NCBI RefSeq assembly: GCF_003233845.1
Contig: NZ_QKRB01000044.1
Span: 600,650-664,649 of the forward strand
Reading direction: 5' to 3'
DNA from: Paenibacillus sambharensis
GTDB taxonomy: Bacteria > Bacillota > Bacilli > Paenibacillales > Paenibacillaceae
DNA length: 64,000 nt
The first letter of the stretch is position 1, and each line of letters begins with the position of its first letter. Both the position numbers and the translations under genes were made by a program. The notes under the pieces were generated by a model, which was not told the DNA's origin, did not search any database, and saw nothing but the letters and a program-made list of their open reading frames with translations. Of this stretch, positions 41,203 through 49,366 are shown piece after piece.

Positions 41203-41745
41203 GTGACAGAGGCCGAAGAGAGAATATGGCAGCAGGCGAGAACCGACAACAAGGCGCTGGCCGCGCTGCTGCAGCAGCATTACCCGTTTTTATACAAATA
41301 TATGCTGAAGATTACGATGGACCGCAATCTGGCCGAGGACCTCGTGCAGGATACGATGCTGCAGGCGATCGAGAATATCAGCGCTTATGAGGGAAGGTCT
41401 AAGTTCTCAACCTGGCTGATTGCCATCGGTACCCGGCTGTACATGGATGCCATGAGACGGAAGGTGCGAGAGCGGAAGCATCAGGAGGCCGAACGGCTGC
41501 AGGCATTGAGATCAATGAAATTCATGTCCGCTGCGGCAGGCGGCTCATGGCCGGAGGCGATGGAAGCCTTGGCCGAACTGGATTATGACATACGCGTGCC
41601 GATTATGCTGAAGCATTATTACGGCTACACGGTGGACGAGATTGCGGAGTGGATGAATATTCCGGCCGGAACGGTAAAATCCCGCATGCACAACGGTTTG
41701 AAGAAGCTGAGAAAGGAGCTGAGCGCAAATGGCAGTGAAGCGTAA
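41203..41745 (+). CDS. sigY: ECF sigma factor SigY
   Basis: 180 aa. Sigma region 2 (YPFLYKYMLKITMDRNLAEDLVQDTMLQAIENISAYEGRSKFSTWL) and region 4 (YDIRVPIMLKHYYGYTVDEIAEWMNIPAGTVKSRMHNGLKKLRKEL) are intact. The phrases resemble B. subtilis SigY, and the five following genes correspond to yxlC-yxlG, so the assignment rests on both sequence and order. It directs RNA polymerase to its own promoter and a very small regulon. GTG 41203 follows AAGGGGGG. It overlaps yxlC by 17 nt. Confidence 0.85.
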   Translation: MTEAEERIWQQARTDNKALAALLQQHYPFLYKYMLKITMDRNLAEDLVQDTMLQAIENISAYEGRSKFSTWLIAIGTRLYMDAMRRKVRERKHQEAERLQALRSMKFMSAAAGGSWPEAMEALAELDYDIRVPIMLKHYYGYTVDEIAEWMNIPAGTVKSRMHNGLKKLRKELSANGSEA

Positions 41746-42112
41746 TAAGGACAGCGAGCGTGCTGGTCAAGCTGATGCGGCAGAACAAGAGGATCTCAAG
41801 CTGGTAGAAGCCTGGCTGCAGGAGGGTTTGGCAGATTTCGACGGGCAAACGGATATCAACGTCCCGTCATCGGCATGGTTTGAAGAATTGGCTCTTGAAG
41901 GCCGCAGATCGGCAAGGCGCAAGCTGCAGCGCGATCTGGCTATTTTCTGGCTGACGGGCGGTATTATACTCTCGGTTCTCATGCTGGTGCTGAGCAGTAA
42001 TGTCATCTGGTTCATTGCGCTGCAGGGATTGGCACTTATCGGGGGTACGGGCTTTGCGGCGGTTCACTGGCTCCGCGGCACCGGCAGAGAGGTGGAGAGC
42101 AGGAATGGATGA
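41729..42112 (+). CDS. yxlC: YxlC-like negative regulator of SigY
   Basis: 127 aa. The acidic N-terminal cytoplasmic part (QEDLKLVEAWLQEGLADFDGQTDINVPS) is followed by two membrane helices (about residues 70-87 and 91-112). In B. subtilis YxlC, with YxlD, holds SigY inactive at the membrane. It starts inside sigY (ATG 41729 after AAAGGAG) and overlaps yxlD, so anti-sigma and sigma are produced in a fixed ratio. Confidence 0.75.
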   Translation: MAVKRNKDSERAGQADAAEQEDLKLVEAWLQEGLADFDGQTDINVPSSAWFEELALEGRRSARRKLQRDLAIFWLTGGIILSVLMLVLSSNVIWFIALQGLALIGGTGFAAVHWLRGTGREVESRNG

Positions 42113-42332
42113 GCTGAGAGAGCTGCCAGTGTGGGCCTTGGTTGTGCTGCCGCTTGTTCTGCTCGCCCAGTCAACCTGGCTGTTCATCGATGCGCGGAAG
42201 CGGACGAAGTACTACTGGTTCTGGGGATTGTGGGGGCTTATTCAGACGCCGATGCCGCCGCTTCTGTACATCCTGTTTGTGAGGAAGGGCTGGAAGCCGG
42301 GGAAGCGGGCTGATGGAGAACGGAAGGAATAG
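42105..42332 (+). CDS. yxlD: YxlD-like small membrane protein
   Basis: 75 aa. Two membrane helices (LPVWALVVLPLVLLAQSTWLF and FWGLWGLIQTPMPPLLYILF) with a basic connector (DARKRTKYYW) and a basic tail. It corresponds to YxlD, which acts with YxlC to restrain SigY. ATG 42105 lies inside the end of yxlC with GGTGGAG upstream. Confidence 0.7.
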   Translation: MDELRELPVWALVVLPLVLLAQSTWLFIDARKRTKYYWFWGLWGLIQTPMPPLLYILFVRKGWKPGKRADGERKE

Positions 42333-42422
42333 GGCGGAAGATTAGGGCGGTTTGACCCAAGTAGAGATAGGGCAGAGGAATGCCGGAGAGAGAAATGAAC
42401 TTATACGACGGGGGATATGGGA

Positions 42423-42629
42423 ATGGACGATTGGACAACGCTGCAGGAGCTGATGCCGGTGCTTGCGCCCGTACTGGTAATTCAATTGATATTAATGGTT
42501 ACAGCTATTATTGTGTGCCTGAGGTCAGAACGGACGCGCGGACCGAAATGGGTCTGGCTGCTCGCAATTATCTTCGGCAACCTGATCGGGCCGGTGCTGT
42601 TCTTCGTTATCGGGAGGAAGAACGACTGA
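42423..42629 (+). CDS. yxlE: YxlE-like PLDc_N-domain membrane protein
   Basis: 68 aa with two helices, ending in the PLDc_N pattern WVWLLAIIFGNLIGPVLFFVIGRK. Start ATG 42423 is 8 nt from GGGGG; ATG 42417 is too close. Its stop overlaps the start of the ATPase gene. Matches the third small gene of the sigY operon. Confidence 0.7.
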   Translation: MDDWTTLQELMPVLAPVLVIQLILMVTAIIVCLRSERTRGPKWVWLLAIIFGNLIGPVLFFVIGRKND

Positions 42630-43558
42630 TGGAGCTGATGCGGGTAGAGAATGTAACCAAGACATTTGGCACCACTCAGGCGGTCAAGGACATCAGCTTC
42701 TCGATTGGAGAAGGCCGCTGCGTGGCGCTGCTCGGTCCTAACGGCGCGGGCAAGACGACAACGATCCGCATGCTGACCGGTCTATTGAAGCCCACCTCGG
42801 GACAGATCCGGTTTGCCGGGGCTAATGAAGCCGATGCTTTCCGGGCTTCGATCGGATATCTGCCGCAGACACCGCCGCTCTACGGCTGGATGAACGGGCT
42901 CGAATTTCTGGTGCACTGCGGCAGAGCCAGCGGCATGACAGCAAAGGCCGCGACCACAGCTGCCAAGGAGCTGCTGGTTCGTGTCGGCCTTGAGCAGGCA
43001 GGGAAGCGCCGGGTTGGAGGCTATTCCGGGGGTATGAAGCAGCGGCTCGGCCTTGCGCAGGCTCTGATACATAAGCCGAGGCTTATCGTGCTGGACGAGC
43101 CGGTATCAGCACTCGATCCGGTCGGCCGGCGGGAGGTGCTGGAGCTGCTGCGCGAGCTGAAACGGGAGACGACAGTCCTGTTCTCCACGCATGTACTGCC
43201 AGATGCCGAGGAGTTGTGTGACGATGTAATCATTGTGGCTGCGGGCAAAGTCGCGGTTCAGGGAGCGCTGCCGGATATCCGGCGCGAGCATCAGCAGCCA
43301 GTGCTGGAGCTGCAGACCGATGGCAGTGCGCTGGCAATGTCCTGGGTGGACCGCTGGCTGGCGGCGCAGGCCGGTAAGTCTTACGTTGTGGAAGGTACAA
43401 GAACCGCAGACGGCTTCCGGCTTGTTGTCTCTGATGTGCCTGCCGCGCAAAGGGACCTCCTTCAGGCGCTGGCCGAAGCGGATATTGCGGTTCGCCGCAT
43501 GGAATTCGGCCATACCTCACTGGAGGATCTATTCATGAAGGCGGTGGCATCGCAATGA
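42629..43558 (+). CDS. yxlF: ABC transporter ATP-binding protein YxlF
   Basis: 309 aa. Walker A GPNGAGKTT, Q-loop YLPQTPPLY, signature YSGGMKQR, Walker B LIVLDEPVSALD, and H-loop FSTHVLPDAEE. The C-terminal about 90 residues are an accessory domain as in exporter-type drug/lantibiotic ATPases. ATG 42629 in a TGATG overlap with yxlE (GGGAGGAAG upstream). It pairs with the permease YxlG; the substrate is unknown. Confidence 0.85.
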   Translation: MELMRVENVTKTFGTTQAVKDISFSIGEGRCVALLGPNGAGKTTTIRMLTGLLKPTSGQIRFAGANEADAFRASIGYLPQTPPLYGWMNGLEFLVHCGRASGMTAKAATTAAKELLVRVGLEQAGKRRVGGYSGGMKQRLGLAQALIHKPRLIVLDEPVSALDPVGRREVLELLRELKRETTVLFSTHVLPDAEELCDDVIIVAAGKVAVQGALPDIRREHQQPVLELQTDGSALAMSWVDRWLAAQAGKSYVVEGTRTADGFRLVVSDVPAAQRDLLQALAEADIAVRRMEFGHTSLEDLFMKAVASQ

Positions 43559-44406
43559 CGGGACCTGACAAAATGGCGGGCAGTGCCTTGGCTGCAGACC
43601 GGCCTGCCAGCAAGCTTACTTCACCACTCGTGCGGTGGTGGGTGCTTTACCGGAAGGAAATGCTGGAGTCTCTCCGAAGCTTCAAGCTGCTCTGGATGCC
43701 GCTGGTGTTTATTCTAATCGGGGCTATGCAGCCCGTCATGCTTCATATGCTGCCTGACCTGTTAGCCAGCGCCGGAAGCTTGCCGGAGAGCGTTCTGCAC
43801 GAGATTCCGCGGCCTCAGGCATTTGAGGTGCTGGCCCAGACTCTGGGCCAGTATGATACGATGGGCGCGCTCATTACGGCACTGGCCTTCATGGCTGTTG
43901 TGTCAGGGGAACGGGCCAGCGGCACTGCTGCCCTAATGCTGACCAAGCCGATCTCGGCAGCGGCTTTTATCACGAGCAAATGGGCAGGGCTTCTGACAAT
44001 TACGATGCTCTCCTTCTCGGCCGGCTATGCCGCAGCCTGGTATTATACCTATGTACTGTTCGGAGCGGTGGGAGCAGGCAAGTTTCTGGGGAGCCTGCTG
44101 CTGTATGGCTTGTGGCTGGTCTTTATCGGGACCTGCACGCTGCTGTTCGGTTCGCTTCTGAAGAGCGGTGCGGCAGCGGCCTTCGCGGCCTTAGGGACGG
44201 CGGCTGTCCTGTCCATTGTCAGCTCGCTGTACACGGAGCAGCTGGCATGGAGCCCGGGGCGTCTGCCCTCCTATGCATCCGCGCTGCTGACAGGCGGAGA
44301 TCCGGGAAGTGCTGCGGCCGGAGCGGCTGCTTTTACAGTAGTGTGCCTGATTGCGGCCTGCGCCGGAGCGGTCGCTGCTCTACGGACTAAACCATCAGTT
44401 GACTAG
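43555..44406 (+). CDS. yxlG: ABC transporter permease YxlG
   Basis: 283 aa, ABC-2-type permease with about six helices (LLWMPLVFILIGAMQPVML, MGALITALAFMAVVSGERASG, the paired helices near 145-200, and a C-terminal helix). The start overlaps yxlF (ATGA). The segment FMAVVSGERASGTAALMLTKPIS is typical for this class. It completes the SigY-controlled transporter. Confidence 0.85.
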   Translation: MTGPDKMAGSALAADRPASKLTSPLVRWWVLYRKEMLESLRSFKLLWMPLVFILIGAMQPVMLHMLPDLLASAGSLPESVLHEIPRPQAFEVLAQTLGQYDTMGALITALAFMAVVSGERASGTAALMLTKPISAAAFITSKWAGLLTITMLSFSAGYAAAWYYTYVLFGAVGAGKFLGSLLLYGLWLVFIGTCTLLFGSLLKSGAAAAFAALGTAAVLSIVSSLYTEQLAWSPGRLPSYASALLTGGDPGSAAAGAAAFTVVCLIAACAGAVAALRTKPSVD

Positions 44407-44444
44407 CACTATAGCCCGCCCCCTTAACGTGCGTAACTTTCGAT

Positions 44445-44473
44445 TTGCACAAGGCTCCGTTTTTTTGTAGGAT
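44445..44473 (+). promoter_or_regulatory. Possible SigmaA promoter of the 44553 gene
   Basis: TTGCAC (44445-44450), 17-nt spacer, TAGGAT (44468-44473). A second AT-rich stretch (TATATTATCTATAG near 44508) may hold another start. Confidence 0.35.
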
Positions 44474-44552
44474 AGAATCATAGACCTGATAGTTTTCGTA
44501 TATTATCTATAGAATTGTACGAACAGGTACTGGCGTCAAGGGGGCGATAGCG

Positions 44553-44933
44553 ATGTTGAAGCTGGGTCAGAAGATCGTCGTTGTGGCGGATTCATTCGAA
44601 CAGAATCTTCCGATCGGAGATTACGGATATATTATTGCGTATGACCGGAATGCGGACAATGCATTCGATTACGTGATCAGGGCGCCGAAGGCCGGCAAGA
44701 ACTTCTTCGTGCCCGCTGAGGATATCGAGCTGGAAGAGGTGCTGATCCGTCAGGAGGTCGACCGCGTGGAGCGGGAGGCGCTGATCGATTTTGCGCTGGC
44801 GACCCACAACGAGGAGCTGTTCCGCAGAATCATGAACGGCGGCGAAGTGGAAGAAGCTGTCGAAGAGCCGGCTAAGGATGTACAAACGCGTGAGGATTTT
44901 ATCCGGCAGGTTAATTTGAAGGCCTGGATTTAA
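44553..44933 (+). CDS. Conserved hypothetical protein, possible IDEAL-like motif
   Basis: 126 aa, cytoplasmic. The N-terminal half looks like a small SH3-type beta barrel (LGQKIVVVADSFEQ, IGDYGYIIAYDRN, FDYVIRAPK, NFFVPAEDIEL). The middle ALIDFALATHNEELFRRIM resembles the IDEAL motif (I-D-x-A-L...D-x-x-x-F) found in small Firmicute proteins. I do not recognise the full family. It stands between the sigY operon and gatCAB with its own terminator. The start ATG follows AAGGGGGCGATAGCG. Confidence 0.5.
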   Translation: MLKLGQKIVVVADSFEQNLPIGDYGYIIAYDRNADNAFDYVIRAPKAGKNFFVPAEDIELEEVLIRQEVDRVEREALIDFALATHNEELFRRIMNGGEVEEAVEEPAKDVQTREDFIRQVNLKAWI

Positions 44934-44947
44934 GCTGACGCTACAGG

Positions 44948-44974
44948 GCCCTCCCGCTTGGGAGGGCTTTTTTT
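44948..44974 (+). terminator. Rho-independent terminator
   Basis: GCCCTCCC (44948-44955), GCTT loop, GGGAGGGC (44960-44967), seven Ts. Confidence 0.9.
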
Positions 44975-45018
44975 GCCATTGGAGCGGTTGGTAAGCTGTG
45001 AACAGTATGCGCAGTGCA

Positions 45019-45048
45019 TTGAGTTGTGGACATGCTCTGGGCTATAAT
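45019..45048 (+). promoter_or_regulatory. SigmaA promoter of gatCAB
   Basis: TTGAGT (45019-45024), 18-nt spacer, TATAAT (45043-45048), 45 nt before gatC. Confidence 0.65.
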
Positions 45049-45093
45049 AGGAAGAATGAGCTAGCGGATTTTAGAGGAGGTAGGATCAAGGCG

Positions 45094-45381
45094 ATGAGCA
45101 TTACGATCAAGGATGTTGACCATGTCGCGAATCTCGCGCGTCTTACGCTTTCCGATGAGGAGAAGACGACGTTTGCGGACCAGCTGAATGCGATTTTGAA
45201 ATATGCGGAGAAGCTTAATGAGCTGGACACGGATAACGTGGAGCCGACCAGCCATGTGCTGCCGATTACGAATGTGCTCCGTGAGGATGAGACAAGACCG
45301 TCCTGGCCGATTGAAGATGTTATGCGCAATGCCCCGGATGAAGAGGACGGGCAGTTCCGCGTACCGGCTGTACTCGAATAA
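45094..45381 (+). CDS. gatC: Asp/Glu-tRNA(Asn/Gln) amidotransferase subunit C
   Basis: 95 aa, normal length (B. subtilis GatC 96). [29 protein letters not shown] and [20 protein letters not shown] ([16 protein letters not shown]) segments are diagnostic. GatC is the belt that clamps GatA to GatB in the complex that amidates mischarged Glu-tRNA(Gln). ATG 45094 is preceded by TAGAGGAGGTAGGATC. First gene of gatCAB. Confidence 0.95.
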   Translation: MSITIKDVDHVANLARLTLSDEEKTTFADQLNAILKYAEKLNELDTDNVEPTSHVLPITNVLREDETRPSWPIEDVMRNAPDEEDGQFRVPAVLE

Positions 45382-45412
45382 TAATTGGTGCATTTGAAGG
45401 GAGGAACCGCTG

Positions 45413-46870
45413 TTGGCAGCTTTTGATATGCGCCTGCAGGATTTACATAACCAACTACACAGCAAGGAAATTACCGTTACCGATCTGGTGGATGCGTCCT
45501 ACCGCAGAATTGCGGAGACGGAGCCGGCGGTCAAGGCGTTCATCACGCTCGATGAGGAAAATGCCCGCGCAGCCGCTGCGCAGCTGGACAAGGTGCTCCA
45601 CGAAGGCGGAGAGCGCGGCCTGCTGTTTGGTCTGCCTGCTGGCATTAAGGACAATATTGTAACAGACAAGCTTACGACAACCTGTGCAAGCCAGTTCCTC
45701 AGCAACTATGACCCGATCTATGACGCGACGGTCATGAAGAAGCTGAAGGCGGCTCAGTCGGTTACGATCGGCAAGCTGAACATGGACGAATTCGCAATGG
45801 GCGGCTCGACGGAGAATTCAAGCTACGCCGTTACAACGAACCCGTGGAACAAGGAACGTGTTCCTGGCGGCTCCAGCGGCGGCTCAGCGGCTGCTGTTGC
45901 AGCAGGGCAAGTCTACTTCTCACTTGGCTCTGATACCGGCGGATCAATCCGCCAGCCTGCGGCATACTGCGGCGTTGTCGGCTTGAAGCCGACCTATGGC
46001 CTGGTTTCGCGCTTCGGCCTTGTTGCGTTTGCTTCGTCGCTGGATCAGATCGGTCCTGTTACGAAGAACGTGGAAGATTCGGTATACGTGCTGCAGGCGA
46101 TTGCCGGTCATGATCCGCAGGACTCGACTTCGGCGAATGTGGCGATACCGGACTATACGGCTGCCCTGACAGGTGACGTGAAGGGTCTGCGCATCGGCGT
46201 GCCGAAGGAATATCTCGGTGAGGGCATTGATCCGAAGGTGAAGGAAGCCGTGATGGATGCGCTTCGTGTCTACGAAAGCATGGGCGCGGTCTGGGAGGAA
46301 GTGTCGATGCCGCATACGGAATATGCGGTTGCCTGCTATTACCTGTTGGCTTCGTCGGAGGCTTCCTCCAACCTGGCCCGCTTCGACGGCGTGCGCTACG
46401 GCATCCGTGCGGAGAATCCGGACAACCTGATCGATATGTACCGCAAGTCGCGGAGCGAAGGCTTCGGACCGGAAGTGAAACGCCGGATCATGCTGGGCAC
46501 GTATGCGCTGAGCTCCGGTTACTATGACGCTTACTACCTGAAAGCTCAGAAGGTTCGTACGCTTATCAAGCAGGATTTCGACCAGGTGTTCGAGAAATTC
46601 GACGTCATCATCGGGCCTACGGCTCCGACGACAGCGTTCAAGCTCGGCACACAGGTGGAAGATCCGCTTACGATGTACCTGAACGATATCTGTACAATTC
46701 CGGTTAACCTTGCCGGCGTACCGGCGATCAGCGTCCCTTGCGGTCTGGCTGACGGCCTGCCGGTCGGTCTGCAGATCATCGGGAAGGCATTCGATGAGAC
46801 GACGGTACTTCGCGCGGCTTACGCATACGAGCAGCAGACGGAGCATCACAAGCTGCGGCCGCAGCTGTAG
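45413..46870 (+). CDS. gatA: Glutamyl-tRNA(Gln) amidotransferase subunit A
   Basis: 485 aa, the same as B. subtilis GatA. It is the amidase-signature subunit that releases ammonia from glutamine or asparagine. The catalytic triad is Lys79 (GIKDNI), cis-Ser154 (GGSSGGSAA) and Ser178 ([12 protein letters not shown]). It is followed by the family C-terminus [17 protein letters not shown] 45413 follows AAGGGAGGAACC. A 590-codon open frame on the opposite strand here is a coding shadow. Confidence 0.97.
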   Translation: MAAFDMRLQDLHNQLHSKEITVTDLVDASYRRIAETEPAVKAFITLDEENARAAAAQLDKVLHEGGERGLLFGLPAGIKDNIVTDKLTTTCASQFLSNYDPIYDATVMKKLKAAQSVTIGKLNMDEFAMGGSTENSSYAVTTNPWNKERVPGGSSGGSAAAVAAGQVYFSLGSDTGGSIRQPAAYCGVVGLKPTYGLVSRFGLVAFASSLDQIGPVTKNVEDSVYVLQAIAGHDPQDSTSANVAIPDYTAALTGDVKGLRIGVPKEYLGEGIDPKVKEAVMDALRVYESMGAVWEEVSMPHTEYAVACYYLLASSEASSNLARFDGVRYGIRAENPDNLIDMYRKSRSEGFGPEVKRRIMLGTYALSSGYYDAYYLKAQKVRTLIKQDFDQVFEKFDVIIGPTAPTTAFKLGTQVEDPLTMYLNDICTIPVNLAGVPAISVPCGLADGLPVGLQIIGKAFDETTVLRAAYAYEQQTEHHKLRPQL

Positions 46871-46903
46871 GATACGAGAGAGCGAAGCAGGAGGATCGAA
46901 TAT

Positions 46904-48346
46904 ATGACGGAAGCAACGAAATATGAAACGGTCATCGGGCTTGAAGTGCACGTGGAGCTGCATACGAACAGTAAAATCTTTTGCGGCTGCTCGACAGCCT
47001 TCGGAGCCCCGCCGAATACCCATACATGCCCGGTATGTCTTGGACATCCGGGCGTCCTGCCGGTGCTGAACCGCCAGGCGGTTGATTATGCAATGAAAGC
47101 GGCGATGGCGCTCAACTGCGAGATTGCGACCGAGAGCAAGTTTGACCGCAAGAACTACTTCTATCCGGATTCGCCGAAGGCGTATCAGATCTCGCAGTAC
47201 GACAAGCCAATCGGCGAGAAGGGCTGGATCGACATTGAAGTGAACGGCGAGACGAAGCGGATCGGCATCACCCGTCTTCACCTGGAAGAGGATGCCGGCA
47301 AGCTGACTCATGTCGATGGCGGCTATGCGTCCCTTGTAGACTTGAACCGTGTCGGTACGCCGCTGGTGGAGATCGTATCGGAGCCGGACATCCGTACGCC
47401 GGAGGAAGCGAAGGCTTATCTGGAGAAGCTGAAGGCAATTATGCAGTACTGCGAAGTATCGGATGTGAAGATGGAGGAAGGCTCGCTGCGCTGCGATGCG
47501 AACATCAGTCTCCGCCCTTATGGGCAGGAGAAGTTCGGCACACGCACCGAGCTGAAGAACATGAACTCCTTCCGCGGCGTACAGCGTGGTCTGGAGTATG
47601 AGCAGTGGCGCCAGGCTGATGTGCTGGATTCCGGCGGCACGGTTGTGCAGGAGACACTCCGCTGGGATGATGCCAAGGGAGTCACGATCTCGATGCGCGG
47701 CAAGGAAGAAGCGCATGACTACCGGTATTTCCCGGACCCGGATCTGGTGAAGGTCTTCATTGACGATGAGTGGAAATCACGCGTGCGCGCTACAATTCCG
47801 GAGTTGCCGGATGCCCGCAAAGCGCGGTACACGAGCGAGCTCGGCCTGCCGTCGTATGACGCGGGTGTCATCACCTCATCCAAGAAGCTGGCGGATTTCT
47901 TCGAGGAGAGCCTGAATTACACGAAGGATGCCAAAGCGGTGTCCAACTGGATCATGGGTGATCTGCTTGGCTACCTCAATGCCAATAACCTGGAGATTGA
48001 GGATGTGAAGATTACCGGACAGGGGCTTGGCGAAATGATCGGCCTGCTGGAGAAGGGCACGATCAGCAGCAAGATTGCGAAGACCGTGTTCAAGGCGATG
48101 CTGGAGAGCGGCAAGCTGCCGCAGCAGATCGTCGAAGAGCAGGGACTGGTCCAGATCAGCGACGAAGGCGCGATCAAGGCGGTAGTGGATCAGATTGTGA
48201 CGAACAACCCGCAGTCCGTTGAAGATTATAAGGCAGGCAAGGAGAAGGCCATCGGCTTCCTCGTCGGCCAAGTGATGAAGGAAACGAAAGGCAAGGCGAA
48301 CCCGGCACTTGTCAACAAGCTGCTCGTGGAGCGGTTGAACCAGTAA
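46904..48346 (+). CDS. gatB: Aspartyl/glutamyl-tRNA(Asn/Gln) amidotransferase subunit B
   Basis: 480 aa. Kinase-like subunit that activates the tRNA-bound glutamate or aspartate and receives ammonia from GatA. Start [20 protein letters not shown] and CPVCLGHPG give the zinc-site cysteines; [19 protein letters not shown] and the YqeY-like C-terminal tail (residues about 335-480) are present. ATG 46904 follows GCAGGAGGATCG. Terminator 48394-48420. Confidence 0.97.
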   Translation: MTEATKYETVIGLEVHVELHTNSKIFCGCSTAFGAPPNTHTCPVCLGHPGVLPVLNRQAVDYAMKAAMALNCEIATESKFDRKNYFYPDSPKAYQISQYDKPIGEKGWIDIEVNGETKRIGITRLHLEEDAGKLTHVDGGYASLVDLNRVGTPLVEIVSEPDIRTPEEAKAYLEKLKAIMQYCEVSDVKMEEGSLRCDANISLRPYGQEKFGTRTELKNMNSFRGVQRGLEYEQWRQADVLDSGGTVVQETLRWDDAKGVTISMRGKEEAHDYRYFPDPDLVKVFIDDEWKSRVRATIPELPDARKARYTSELGLPSYDAGVITSSKKLADFFEESLNYTKDAKAVSNWIMGDLLGYLNANNLEIEDVKITGQGLGEMIGLLEKGTISSKIAKTVFKAMLESGKLPQQIVEEQGLVQISDEGAIKAVVDQIVTNNPQSVEDYKAGKEKAIGFLVGQVMKETKGKANPALVNKLLVERLNQ

Positions 48347-48393
48347 TTGAAGCGGCAGCCAAGACTGGCAGGCTGCATGCATCCGTATACGCA

Positions 48394-48420
48394 AGCCCTC
48401 CTCTGATGGAGGGCTTTTTT
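48394..48420 (+). terminator. Terminator of gatCAB
   Basis: AGCCCTCC with GGAGGGCT around a short loop, then six Ts. Confidence 0.85.
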
Positions 48421-48640
48421 ATTATGTATAGCTGCCTCCTCTGCCCGCGTCCTTTTCCCATTCGGGCTTTCGCCCGTTTAAAATGGCAAGGCTTTCAGCC
48501 GGTCCCATGGATTGGAAAGCTGAGTAAAATAGTCACGCTTCGGTTATTTTCTTACAATAAGAAGAGTAAACGTTTCATTAACACTTATCTAAAACCGTTG
48601 TGCTACAATACTGATATTGCAGAAAGGTAGTGAACATCAA

Positions 48641-49351
48641 TTGCCATCTATTGGAACAGATCCCTGGTTTATTAGTGAGATGCAGGTTGCTGTCAGATTG
48701 TTTGTAGCGGTACTGCTCGGAGGCTTGATCGGATTTGAGCGGGAGCAAAATAATCATGCAGCAGGTCTGCGCACGCATATTATGGTTTGTATGGGCTCTT
48801 GTCTGCTCATGCTGCTGTCCGCATACGGGTTTGCGGCGTTCGCAGAGGAAACGAATGTCCGGATGGACCCCGCGCGTCTAGCTGCGGCTGTTATCACGGG
48901 CATCGGCTTTCTCGGAGCGGGCACGATTCTCCATACGGGCAAGTCGATCACAGGCTTGACCACGGCGGCGTCCATCTGGGTTGTATCGGCCATCGGCTTG
49001 TCGGTGGGCGCAGGATTTTATTTTGCCTCGATTTCAGCCACAATAATTGTACTATTTACCCTATGGGCGTTAAATAAGGCAGAGAGACGGTTTATGAACG
49101 GCAAGAAGGAACGGGTATTCGTCATCATGACGGATAAGCGGGCAGATATGCTGGAGAAGCTGCAGGGGCTGCTGCTTGCGAGCGGCATAATGGTGCGCAA
49201 GGCGTCCATGCAGACGGAGATTGAGAACGGGATGACACAGGACCGCCATGTGATTCGGCTGCATCTGTCGCTGCGCAAGCAGGAGGAGCCTCTGTCAGTC
49301 ATGGAGAAGCTTCATCGGGTGGAAGGCGTGCAGAGCATTAGTATGGAATAA
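48641..49351 (+). CDS. MgtC/SapB-family membrane protein
   Basis: 236 aa from TTG 48641, set by AAAGGTAGTGA (48623-48633); an earlier in-frame TTG 48617 overlaps that site. The family core is visible: VRLFVAVLLGGLIGFEREQNNHAAGLRTHIMVCMGSCLLM, RLAAAVITGIGFLGAGTILH and GLTTAASIWVVSAIGL, about four helices. A cytoplasmic ACT-like tail (about residues 150-236) follows. Members affect magnesium homeostasis or virulence; in Gram-positives the role is unclear. Confidence 0.85.
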   Translation: MPSIGTDPWFISEMQVAVRLFVAVLLGGLIGFEREQNNHAAGLRTHIMVCMGSCLLMLLSAYGFAAFAEETNVRMDPARLAAAVITGIGFLGAGTILHTGKSITGLTTAASIWVVSAIGLSVGAGFYFASISATIIVLFTLWALNKAERRFMNGKKERVFVIMTDKRADMLEKLQGLLLASGIMVRKASMQTEIENGMTQDRHVIRLHLSLRKQEEPLSVMEKLHRVEGVQSISME

Positions 49352-49366
49352 AGCGGGGGTAACGCT

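Noticed and set aside
45944..47716. 590-codon open frame on the minus strand across gatA and gatB
   Set aside because: It is antisense to two certain genes, has an Arg/His/Leu-rich shadow composition and no ribosome site or domain. It arises from the biased third codon positions of gatA and gatB.
48406..48630. 74-codon plus-strand frame after gatB
   Set aside because: Begins inside the gatCAB terminator, has no ribosome site and ends in the leader of the MgtC-type gene.
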